Positions 42,454 to 50,011 of a stretch of 64,000 nucleotides of DNA are shown here, in pieces. The DNA is from Salmonirosea aquatica. Lineage in GTDB: Bacteria; Bacteroidota; Bacteroidia; Cytophagales; Spirosomataceae. Within the stretch, counting starts at the first letter, position 1; every line of letters begins with the position of its first letter. A program made the translations under genes and the position numbers. The notes below the pieces were generated by a model, which had not been told where the DNA came from, did no database searches, and saw nothing but the letters and a program-made list of their open reading frames with translations. The DNA is taken from contig NZ_WHLY01000002.1 of NCBI RefSeq assembly GCF_009296315.1, forward strand, positions 4,314,501 through 4,378,500, written 5' to 3'.

Positions 42454-44721
42454 ATGTTTGTAAAAATACATTTGACGGCCCTGATTATTGGACTTATACA
42501 GGGAGTGACCCTGGCGCAGGCTACGTTGGAAGGGATCGTCCGGCAGGATCAGAAACCCGTGGAATTTGCGAGCGTAGCCATTAAGGGAACGGCTTTTGGA
42601 ACTACGGCTGACTCAACGGGTACCTTCAGACTTACGGGTTTGCCCGTTGGAAAACATACCGTCTTGATTTCCGCCGTCGGCTACAAACCTTATCAGCAAA
42701 ATGTTTCGCTGACCGCCCATCAAGCGACCACCGTAAACGCAAATTTGGAAGAAGTTGCCGGACAGTTGGAAGAAGTGGTCGTGACGGGTACCATGAAGGA
42801 AGTTTCCAAATTGGCCAGTCCCGTTCCGGTAGACATCATCACGCAGAAATTCCTGTACAAAAACCCCGTTCCCAGTATTTTTGAGGCGCTCACCTACGTC
42901 AATGGAGTGCGTCCGCAACTGAACTGCAACATCTGCAACACGGGCGACATCCACATCAACGGCCTCGAAGGACCCTACACCATGGTACTGCTGGATGGTA
43001 CCCCCATCGTCAGCGGCCTTTCGACGGTGTATGGGTTGGTGGGTATTCCTAACAGTTTGATCGAACGCATCGAAATCGTGAAAGGCCCGGCCTCGACGCT
43101 TTACGGTTCGGAAGCGGTAGGTGGTTTGATCAATATTATTACCAAAAACGTCAATAAAGCCCCCGCTTTTTCGGCGGATGTGTTCAGCAGTAATTGGCGC
43201 GATATGAATGTAGATCTGGGCTTCAAATTTTCGGCGGGAGCGAAAGTGTCCTCGCTGCTGGGTGTCAACTACTTTAATTATCAAAATCCCATCGACAACA
43301 ACGGCGATGGCTTCACGGATCTTACGCTTCAGCACCGCATTTCGGTTTTCAACAAGTGGTCGGTACAGCGTCCCGAAAACCGGCAGGCTTCGCTGGCGGT
43401 ACGGTACTTCTACGAAGATCGCTGGGGTGGACAAATGAATTGGACGCCCGCTGAACGGGGTGGCAACCGGGTGTACGGCGAGAGTATCTATACGAAACGC
43501 CTGGAAGCCGTGGGCTTGTACCAATTGCCTACCACTGAAAAATTGACCTTCCAGTACTCGCTGAATTCGCACGACCAGAACTCTTTCTACGGCACTACTT
43601 CCTACCAGGCCACGCAGCGGATTGCCTTCGGGCAACTGCTGTGGGACAAGCAGCTCGGCCAGCACAGCCTACTGACGGGGCTACCCGTGCGTTACACCTA
43701 CTATGATGACAACACCGCCGCTACCTTTCTGGAAGGGCGGGGCAACCAGCCGGAGCGGATTTTCCTGCCGGGATTTTTTGTACAGGATGAAATTACTAGC
43801 GGTTCGCACAAACTCCTGCTCGGCGCGCGCTACGACTATAACTCGCGGCATGGGAATATCTTCACGCCGCGCCTGGCCTACAAATACAGCTTGAACCAGA
43901 CCGACGCCCTGCGCTTCAACGTGGGACGAGGGTACCGCGTAGTCAACCTGTTCACCGAAGAACATGCCGCCCTGACCGGAGCGCGGCAGGTGATCGTGAA
44001 AAACGCCCTCAAACCCGAACAAAGCTGGAACGCCAATGTGAATTTTGTCAAGAAAATCGTGACGGGGAATTCGTTCGTGGGTCTGGACGCCTCGCTGTTT
44101 TATACCCGCTTCAGCAACCGCATCCTGCCCGACTACGACACCAATCCCAACCAGATTATTTATGATAACCTGCGCGGTTACGCCGAGTCCAAAGGCATCA
44201 GCCTGAATCTGGACGTGAATCTGTACGCACCTCTGAAAATTGTGGCGGGGGGTACCTTGATGGACAATGTGCAGGTGAAAGACGGCGTACGGATTCGGCC
44301 CATTCTGACGGAACGGTTCATGGGTACTTGGGCCGTCACCTACGATTTTGTGCGGGCGGGCCTCACGCTGGACTATACTGGCAATGTGTACGGCCCCATG
44401 CGATTGCCTTTGCTTAGCGAAAGCGACCCGCGCGCCGCGTACTCGCCCGTGTGGTCGTTGCAGAACATTCAATTTACCAAAAAGCTGGGTACCCGCACCG
44501 AACTATACGGAGGCGTGAAAAACCTGCTCAATTTCCGTCCCCCGGCCAATTCCATTGCCCGGGCGCACGATCCATTCGATAAAAATGTGGAGTTTGACGC
44601 GGCGGGGCAAGTAGTGGCTACGCCCGATAATCCGTATCGGCTTACCTTCGATCCCAGCTATGTATATGCGCCTAATCAGGGAATCCGGGGCTTTTTAGGC
44701 TTCCGATACCGTGTTCAGTAA
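42454..44721 (+). CDS. TonB-dependent outer-membrane receptor
   Basis: The 755-residue protein has a signal peptide, a CarboxypepD_reg-like domain (about 24-105: TLEGIVRQDQKPVEFASVAI), a plug (about 120-230) and a beta-barrel ending in the terminal aromatic-type FRYRVQ. The plug contains CNIC (Cys158 and Cys161) before the GDIHINGLEGPYTMVLLDG motif, as in some metal or metallophore receptors. NSLIERIEIVKGPASTLYGSEAVGG is the conserved plug end. The upstream DtxR-type site suggests control by metal, probably iron. The ligand is not known. Confidence 0.93.
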   Translation: MFVKIHLTALIIGLIQGVTLAQATLEGIVRQDQKPVEFASVAIKGTAFGTTADSTGTFRLTGLPVGKHTVLISAVGYKPYQQNVSLTAHQATTVNANLEEVAGQLEEVVVTGTMKEVSKLASPVPVDIITQKFLYKNPVPSIFEALTYVNGVRPQLNCNICNTGDIHINGLEGPYTMVLLDGTPIVSGLSTVYGLVGIPNSLIERIEIVKGPASTLYGSEAVGGLINIITKNVNKAPAFSADVFSSNWRDMNVDLGFKFSAGAKVSSLLGVNYFNYQNPIDNNGDGFTDLTLQHRISVFNKWSVQRPENRQASLAVRYFYEDRWGGQMNWTPAERGGNRVYGESIYTKRLEAVGLYQLPTTEKLTFQYSLNSHDQNSFYGTTSYQATQRIAFGQLLWDKQLGQHSLLTGLPVRYTYYDDNTAATFLEGRGNQPERIFLPGFFVQDEITSGSHKLLLGARYDYNSRHGNIFTPRLAYKYSLNQTDALRFNVGRGYRVVNLFTEEHAALTGARQVIVKNALKPEQSWNANVNFVKKIVTGNSFVGLDASLFYTRFSNRILPDYDTNPNQIIYDNLRGYAESKGISLNLDVNLYAPLKIVAGGTLMDNVQVKDGVRIRPILTERFMGTWAVTYDFVRAGLTLDYTGNVYGPMRLPLLSESDPRAAYSPVWSLQNIQFTKKLGTRTELYGGVKNLLNFRPPANSIARAHDPFDKNVEFDAAGQVVATPDNPYRLTFDPSYVYAPNQGIRGFLGFRYRVQ

Positions 44722-44797
44722 AATTGCACTATCCTTTATAAAAGTAGAATAAATGTAATTATTAAAAGAAGTGAAAAATTTATTCAACTGATAATCA

Positions 44798-44828
44798 TTG
44801 TATTAAAAAATATATCTTATTACCTTTG
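44798..44828 (+). promoter_or_regulatory. Bacteroidota-type promoter of the CBM48 gene
   Basis: TTG at 44798-44800 (in CATTGTATT) and TACCTTTG at 44821-44828, 20 bp apart, match the -33/-7 consensus. The element lies 31 bp before the ATG at 44859. Confidence 0.75.
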
Positions 44829-44858
44829 CAGGGTTATTCACAAAACTTTATTACAACT

Positions 44859-45170
44859 ATGGCTTTGACAAAACAATTTTTGAAAAGCAAACCTGTCTGC
44901 AAAGTAACGTTTACCCTACCCGCTGAGGCGACTACTGAATCGAAAAAGGTGATTCTGCTGGGCGATTTCAACGGTTGGGATCCTTCCGAAGCAACTCCCC
45001 TGAAAAAGCAGAAAGACGGCTCATATAAAGCAATCGTAGAACTGGAAACAGGCAAAGAATACCAGTTCCGTTACTTGCTCGATGGTGAGAAATGGGAGAA
45101 CGACTGGCAAGCTGACAAGTATGTTCCTGCTGAAGGTTCAACCGACGAGAATTCGGTAGTAGTGCTGTAA
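44859..45170 (+). CDS. Small CBM48/isoamylase N-terminal domain protein
   Basis: The 103-residue protein starts at the ATG at 44859. It is a single early-set (CBM48, glycogen-binding) domain: VILLGDFNGWDPSEATPLKKQKDG, then YQFRYLLDGEKWENDWQADKY. Trp and Asp of the FNGWD motif are the glycan-contacting residues of the family. No catalytic domain is attached. Such small proteins are common in Bacteroidota and may bind glycogen or act like AMPK beta-type scaffolds. It is cytosolic. Confidence 0.87.
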   Translation: MALTKQFLKSKPVCKVTFTLPAEATTESKKVILLGDFNGWDPSEATPLKKQKDGSYKAIVELETGKEYQFRYLLDGEKWENDWQADKYVPAEGSTDENSVVVL

Positions 45171-45195
45171 AAAACAGTCTTTTAAGCAAGACACT

Positions 45196-45227
45196 AGCGG
45201 TGGGATTCATTTCTCACCGCTTTTTTT
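45196..45227 (+). terminator. Terminator after the CBM48 gene
   Basis: AGCGGTG pairs with CACCGCT, followed by a run of seven Ts. Confidence 0.75.
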
Positions 45228-45240
45228 GTGTATTTTTAAA

Positions 45241-45274
45241 AGCCAATGGCTACTAGCCATCAGCTACTAGCTTT
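45241..45274. repeat. Interspersed AGCTATTGGCTA repeat, copy
   Basis: AGCCAATGGCTACTAGCC then ATCAGCTACTAGCT is nearly the sequence at 48752-48785. It lies between the CBM48 terminator and eutB. Confidence 0.5.
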
Positions 45275-45289
45275 TATCTTCTTCAAAAA

Positions 45290-46648
45290 ATGCCCTTTCG
45301 CCAAACCGTCCGTGCTTTTACCTACCACTTCGAGGATTTGAAAACCCTCCTCGCCAAAGCATCCCCGCTGCGTTCGGGCGACCAACTGGCGGGGGTAGCT
45401 GCCCGCAGCTACGAGGAACGGGTAGCTGCGCAGATGGCATTGGCCGATTTGCCGCTGAGCATTTTTCTGACCGATCATCTGATTCCTTACGAAAAAGACG
45501 AAGTGACCCGCCTCATCGTGGATACCCACGACGTAGGGGCTTTTGAGCCCATAAAAGCCCTCACCGTTGGGGAGTTCCGGGATTTCCTGCTGTCGGAACA
45601 AACCACTACCGAAAAGCTGCGCCGACTGGCTCCCGGCATTACACCCGAAATGGCAGCGGCGGTCAGCAAACTCATGCGGATTCAGGATTTGGTCACAGTG
45701 TCGGCCAAGTGCGAGATTGTCACAAAATTCAGAAATACGATTGGCCTGAAAGGCCGGCTTTCTACCCGATTACAGCCCAACCATCCGTCGGACGATTTCA
45801 AAGGGATCGCTGCCTCGATCGTCGACGGACTGCTCTATGGAAGCGGTGACGCCGTGATCGGTATCAACCCCGCCACCGACCACGTAGCCACGGTACGGGG
45901 TTTGCTGGAAATGATGGATGGCATCCGGCAACGGTTCGATATTCCGACCCAAAGTTGCGTGCTCAGTCACGTGACTACCACGTTGCAACTTATTGAAGAA
46001 AAAGCTCCCGTAGATCTGGTTTTTCAATCCATTGGGGGTACCCAGGCGCTCAACAAGTCGTTTGGCATCGATCTGGCCTTACTCAAAGAAGCGCACGAAG
46101 CGGGCCTGTCCCTGAAGCGGGGTACTCTAGGCACCAACCTCATGTATTTTGAAACCGGGCAGGGCGCGGCGCTCTCGGCCAATGCTCACCACGGCCTCGA
46201 CCAGCAGACCTGCGAGGCGCGGGTCTACGCCGTGGCGCGGGCGTTTGATCCATTGCTGGTTAACACGGTGGTAGGGTTCATCGGGCCAGAGTACCTGTAC
46301 GACGGCAAGCAAATCATCCGCGCGGGTCTGGAGGACGTTTTCTGCGGAAAACTATTGGGCTTACCGATGGGCATCGACATCTGCTACACCAACCATGCCG
46401 AGGCCGACCAGGATGACATGGATACTCTGCTGACCCTCATGGGCGTAGCGGGTGCCAACTTCATCATGGGGGTACCTGGTGCCGACGATGTGATGCTGCA
46501 CTACCAAAGTACCTCCTTCCATGATGCCCTGTACCTTCGCGATGTGCTGGGCGTACGACCCGCGCCAGAATTTGAAAAATGGCTTCTCCGGTTAATTGAA
46601 AATGGAGAATGGAAAATTGAAAAATTTAACGGGCTGTTGGGAGAATAA
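45290..46648 (+). CDS. eutB: Ethanolamine ammonia-lyase large subunit
   Basis: EutB is the catalytic large subunit of the coenzyme-B12-dependent lyase that splits ethanolamine to acetaldehyde and ammonia. At 452 residues it is full length. Conserved features include FLTDHLIPYEKDEVTRLIVDTHD, the TIM-barrel strands GDAVIGINPATD and FQSIGGTQALNKSFGID, and the end DICYTNHAEADQDDMD. There are no microcompartment (carboxysome-like) genes nearby, so this is the simple cytosolic pathway. The small subunit gene follows after an intervening dinB-type gene. Confidence 0.95.
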   Translation: MPFRQTVRAFTYHFEDLKTLLAKASPLRSGDQLAGVAARSYEERVAAQMALADLPLSIFLTDHLIPYEKDEVTRLIVDTHDVGAFEPIKALTVGEFRDFLLSEQTTTEKLRRLAPGITPEMAAAVSKLMRIQDLVTVSAKCEIVTKFRNTIGLKGRLSTRLQPNHPSDDFKGIAASIVDGLLYGSGDAVIGINPATDHVATVRGLLEMMDGIRQRFDIPTQSCVLSHVTTTLQLIEEKAPVDLVFQSIGGTQALNKSFGIDLALLKEAHEAGLSLKRGTLGTNLMYFETGQGAALSANAHHGLDQQTCEARVYAVARAFDPLLVNTVVGFIGPEYLYDGKQIIRAGLEDVFCGKLLGLPMGIDICYTNHAEADQDDMDTLLTLMGVAGANFIMGVPGADDVMLHYQSTSFHDALYLRDVLGVRPAPEFEKWLLRLIENGEWKIEKFNGLLGE

Positions 46649-46706
46649 TATGGGTTTTGCCTGTTTGCCCAACCGATGATTTTATAAATATGAGCTTTTA
46701 AACAAG

Positions 46707-47198
46707 ATGAAAGAATATTTACTCGAATTGGCGCGCTACAACGTGTGGGCCAACGCAAAGTTGTCAGCGTGGCTGTCACAAATCAGCGTAGAGCAGTGGA
46801 AACGGGAATTTGGTGGGAGTTTCAAAAGTCTGGAAGCTACTGCCCTGCACATTGTTTCAGCCGAAAAAATATGGTTCGAACGGCTAGAAGGGAAACCCCA
46901 GCCTTTTCTGTCACTTACTTTTCAGGGCGATAGGGATGAAGTACTGGCTATTTGGAAAAGTGCGTCCGCTAATCTTGAAAGGTACCTTGTTGATAGTTCG
47001 GAGGAGAGCCTGAGAGAGAAATTCACTTATCGGAATCTGAAAGGAAACGAATTCACTGATGAACGCAGCAAGGTTCTGGCCCACGTATTCAACCACTCGA
47101 CCTACCACCGGGGCCAACTCGTCAACTATCTACGAGAAGTGGGCTTTACAGCCATAGAAAGTACAGATCTTATTAATTTTTATCGATTAAACGAGTAA
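46707..47198 (+). CDS. DinB/YfiT-like four-helix metal protein
   Basis: The 163-residue protein is of the DinB fold: YNVWANAKLSAWL at the start, LHIVSAEKIWFERL, and HVFNHSTYHRGQLVNYL near the end. The three metal-binding His (one in LHI and two in the HxxxH motif) are present. Members include thiol S-transferases (bacillithiol or mycothiol type) and proteins of unknown role. It lies between eutB and eutC, 58 bp after the one and 43 bp before the other, so it is probably in the same transcript. Confidence 0.88.
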   Translation: MKEYLLELARYNVWANAKLSAWLSQISVEQWKREFGGSFKSLEATALHIVSAEKIWFERLEGKPQPFLSLTFQGDRDEVLAIWKSASANLERYLVDSSEESLREKFTYRNLKGNEFTDERSKVLAHVFNHSTYHRGQLVNYLREVGFTAIESTDLINFYRLNE

Positions 47199-47241
47199 AT
47201 CCAATAATGAAATAAGCTACCAGAAAGAACAAGCCCTGTAT

Positions 47242-48033
47242 ATGGACACACTAAAAAAGGCTGAAAGTTATACTGTACCCGGTGAGGCGTCATCCGATCT
47301 TACGAAATACACCCCTGCCCGAGTGGCGTTGGGCCGGACGGGGCATAGCCTTCTCACAAAGCGGCTGCTGGAATTCAATCTGGATCACGCCCGGGCTCGC
47401 GACGCGGTGTACTCTACTTTCGATCTGGATCAGGCGGAAATTTTGCTCCGTAAACTAGGTCTTCTTTCCACGCGACTACACAGTCGGGTATCAGACCGGC
47501 AGGAGTACCTGCTTCGACCTGATCTGGGCCGTCAACTTAGTCATGAATCTAACCTTTCTCTACAAAATATTGATAATGAGGAAAATGAGCTATGTGTCGT
47601 GGTGGCCGATGGTCTGTCGGCTACTGCCGTTAATACCCACGCACTGGAAGTGATTCGGCGGCTGGTACCTATGGTCCGGGCAAAAAACTGGCGGCTGGCT
47701 CCTGTCGCGCTGGTCAAACAGGGTAGGGTAGCTATTGCCGATGAAATCGCCCAGACATTGCGCTCCGAGATGACCCTGATTTTGATTGGCGAACGGCCGG
47801 GTCTGAGCTCGCCCGATAGTCTGGGGGCTTACCTCACCTACCGTCCCCGCGTGGGCTTGACGGACGAGGGCCGCAACTGTGTGTCCAATATCCGACCTGG
47901 CGGACTTTCCTACGAGCGAGCTGCCGAGAAGATTTTTTATTTACTACAGGAAATGAAACGACAGCAACTCAGTGGGGTAGGGTTGAAAGACTTATTTAGT
48001 GCGGGGCGCCCCGCGGCGAGAGTTGACGGTTGA
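47242..48033 (+). CDS. eutC: Ethanolamine ammonia-lyase small subunit
   Basis: At 263 residues this is EutC, the small subunit of ethanolamine ammonia-lyase. Conserved features are TPARVALGRTGHSLLTKRLLEFNLDHARARDAVYS, LCVVVADGLSATAVNTHA, MTLILIGERPGLSSPDSLGAYLTY and GRNCVSNIRPGGLSYERAA. Together with EutB it forms the B12-binding complex. The gene ends 83 bp before the convergent DUF4230 gene. Confidence 0.95.
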   Translation: MDTLKKAESYTVPGEASSDLTKYTPARVALGRTGHSLLTKRLLEFNLDHARARDAVYSTFDLDQAEILLRKLGLLSTRLHSRVSDRQEYLLRPDLGRQLSHESNLSLQNIDNEENELCVVVADGLSATAVNTHALEVIRRLVPMVRAKNWRLAPVALVKQGRVAIADEIAQTLRSEMTLILIGERPGLSSPDSLGAYLTYRPRVGLTDEGRNCVSNIRPGGLSYERAAEKIFYLLQEMKRQQLSGVGLKDLFSAGRPAARVDG

Positions 48034-48116
48034 TAGTGGAAAGTCCATAAGTAAATCCGTTTCCGAAAGCTGTTAACCATTTAACCCTTCACCTTTAACC
48101 GTTTGATCCTTCCTTC

Positions 48117-48740
48117 TTACCTCAATTTCGGCAATTCGGCTTTCATCGGAAACACCAGTACTACCTTTTTACCTGACGTACGTTCCAGAATGGGCGTCAG
48201 CATCTTGCGGGCATTTTCGCGGGTCTGGTCCAGGATACCCATATCGAGCGCCGATTGCCGGATTTGTCGCTCGGCCTGTTTGTAGCCTTCCTGTACGAGC
48301 TGTGCCTCTTCCATAAAAGCATACTCGGTGTTGTAGACTTTGGAGCGGTCGTGGTTGATCTTGAACACGCATAATTCGGGTTCGGGTAGGTGAACAACCA
48401 ATGTATCTTTACCAGCTTCTATGTCGGCAATGTCCATTTGGGTCAAATCCACACAGCCAATGGCTTCGCCCTGCACGATGAGCACCGCTTTGGCGTCGGG
48501 TAGCCACATTTTGGTGATCTGCTGTTCTACTACATCTTTAAAATTATAGCGCACCAGTTCCAGTTTGCCGAGCGAAGTGATTTCCTGCAAAACTACCGTT
48601 TGGGTGTTTTCAAGTTTTTTCTTGCTGTTGAACCAGTCCGGCAGCCAGTCGCCCGTCCGCCAGTTTTCCCACAGCGAAATGACCCCAACGATGATGAGGA
48701 AGAAAAGAACTAAGCGGAAAATTCCCTGAATGAAACGCAT
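48117..48740 (-). CDS. DUF4230 protein
   Basis: The 207-residue protein has one N-terminal membrane helix (IFRLVLFFLIIVGVISLW). The DUF4230 domain follows: VVLQEITSLGKLELVRYNFKDVV, IADIEAGKDTLVVHLPEPEL, QAERQIRQSALDMGILDQTRENARKML. The family is widespread in Bacteroidota and Firmicutes with no proven function. The domain is extracytoplasmic if the helix acts as an anchor. It is convergent with eutC. Confidence 0.9.
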   Translation of the reverse strand: MRFIQGIFRLVLFFLIIVGVISLWENWRTGDWLPDWFNSKKKLENTQTVVLQEITSLGKLELVRYNFKDVVEQQITKMWLPDAKAVLIVQGEAIGCVDLTQMDIADIEAGKDTLVVHLPEPELCVFKINHDRSKVYNTEYAFMEEAQLVQEGYKQAERQIRQSALDMGILDQTRENARKMLTPILERTSGKKVVLVFPMKAELPKLR

Positions 48741-48751
48741 GTATTCTAAAA

Positions 48752-48785
48752 AAGCTATTGGCTATTAGCCATCAGCTATTAGCTC
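48752..48785. repeat. Interspersed AGCTATTGGCTA repeat, copy
   Basis: AAGCTATTGGCTATTAGCC then ATCAGCTATTAGCT, near-identical to 45241-45274 and related to 40526-40548 on the other strand. It lies between two minus-strand genes. Confidence 0.5.
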
Positions 48786-48811
48786 TGTAAGATAAAATCA
48801 TAGACATGCCC

Positions 48812-49819
48812 CTACCTCGTTTCCCGGCTCAGCCGCTGGGCGATGGAGCTTACGATCAGGAGCTGCGAGGCGTGGTAGAGCAGAATCGGCAATAGAAGTA
48901 CCCCCGCGCTGGCCATACCCGCAAAAAGTACCTTGGACATCACGGCTCCCTGCACGAGCGATTTCTTGGAACCGCAGAATAGCGCCGTAATCCGGTCTTC
49001 GTGGTTGAAATGTAAGATTTTTGCCAGGAAGGAAAGAATTCCGTACACCAGAAAGAATAACGAAACTACGCCCCCAATCAGCATAAAAAGTTCTTGCCAG
49101 CCAATGAGCGAAAACACCCGATTAGCAAAAGATTCGCAGAAACTGGTGTATACGATCAAGATAATCACGCCCTTGTCGAAATTGCTGAGCGCTTTCCGGT
49201 ACTGATCGGCGAAGGTACCCCAGAACCGGTGCATCAGCATCCCTGCCACCACGGGCAGCAGTACCTGCACGATCAGTTTAAGAATTACATCGGTCATGTC
49301 GAAGCGCATGGATGAGGTACTCATCACGAGCCCCATCCACAGCGGGGTAATGAACACCCCTAGCAGGCTGGAAAGACTGGCATTGAAAATGGCAGCCGGA
49401 ATATTGCCCCCGGCCAGGGATACCATCACCACCGCCGACGAAACCGTGCCCGGCAACGCCGCTAGGAAGAAAATGCCGAGCCATAAGGTATGATCCTCAG
49501 GATTTTGGAAAAAAGGCTTGATGGCCAGGGCCAGCAATGGAAACAGCACAAAGGTGGCGGCATGGATTATCAGATGAAGCCGTGTATTGCTAAGCCCTAC
49601 CCGCAACTGAGTCAGATTGAGTTTCAGGCCGTAAAAGAAAAAAATGACCGACACTCCGTAGCCCGCGATCTTCCCCAGCTGCACCGGGGCCGATACCGTA
49701 CCCGGGTACGGCCAGAGCCACGCCAGAAACACCGCCCCCATCAGCGCGAGAATAAAACCGTCGAACCCGGCGCGTTGCAGAATTTCCCAGAATGATCTTT
49801 GCGATTTTTTCAAAACCAA
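48812..49819 (-). CDS. Bile acid:sodium symporter (SBF/YfeH-like) family protein
   Basis: The 335-residue protein has about ten hydrophobic segments and the SBF-like pattern: VIFFFYGLKLNLTQLRVGL, LAALPGTVSSAVVMVSLAGGNIPAAIFNASLSSLLGVFITPL (two conserved segments), and FCGSKKSLVQGAVMSKVLF. It belongs to the YfeH subgroup; substrate is unknown. It should lie in the inner membrane. It is transcribed away from ileS. Confidence 0.88.
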   Translation of the reverse strand: MVLKKSQRSFWEILQRAGFDGFILALMGAVFLAWLWPYPGTVSAPVQLGKIAGYGVSVIFFFYGLKLNLTQLRVGLSNTRLHLIIHAATFVLFPLLALAIKPFFQNPEDHTLWLGIFFLAALPGTVSSAVVMVSLAGGNIPAAIFNASLSSLLGVFITPLWMGLVMSTSSMRFDMTDVILKLIVQVLLPVVAGMLMHRFWGTFADQYRKALSNFDKGVIILIVYTSFCESFANRVFSLIGWQELFMLIGGVVSLFFLVYGILSFLAKILHFNHEDRITALFCGSKKSLVQGAVMSKVLFAGMASAGVLLLPILLYHASQLLIVSSIAQRLSRETR

Positions 49820-50011
49820 TTTTGTTGATTAGGCAAAGCAACGAATTTCGGCAGGCTAATTGAAATTATTTTCAAATCAGGAATGCAATTTCTTGCCCGC
49901 CCCAAAAATCGCTAAATTTGCTCCCTTGAAAAATGAATCGCTTTTTCGGGAATACCCTGGTTCAGGGCCAGGTTTCTAAAATCCAATATTAAGTATCTAA
50001 CGTCCATTTTA

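Noticed and set aside
42613-43665. 350-residue minus-strand frame inside the TonB receptor gene
   Set aside because: It is antisense to a well-supported receptor gene, His/Arg-rich and without domains, so it is a shadow frame.
49821-50011. T-box leader upstream of ileS
   Set aside because: I see no T-box sequence or specifier loop. T-boxes are essentially a Gram-positive feature.
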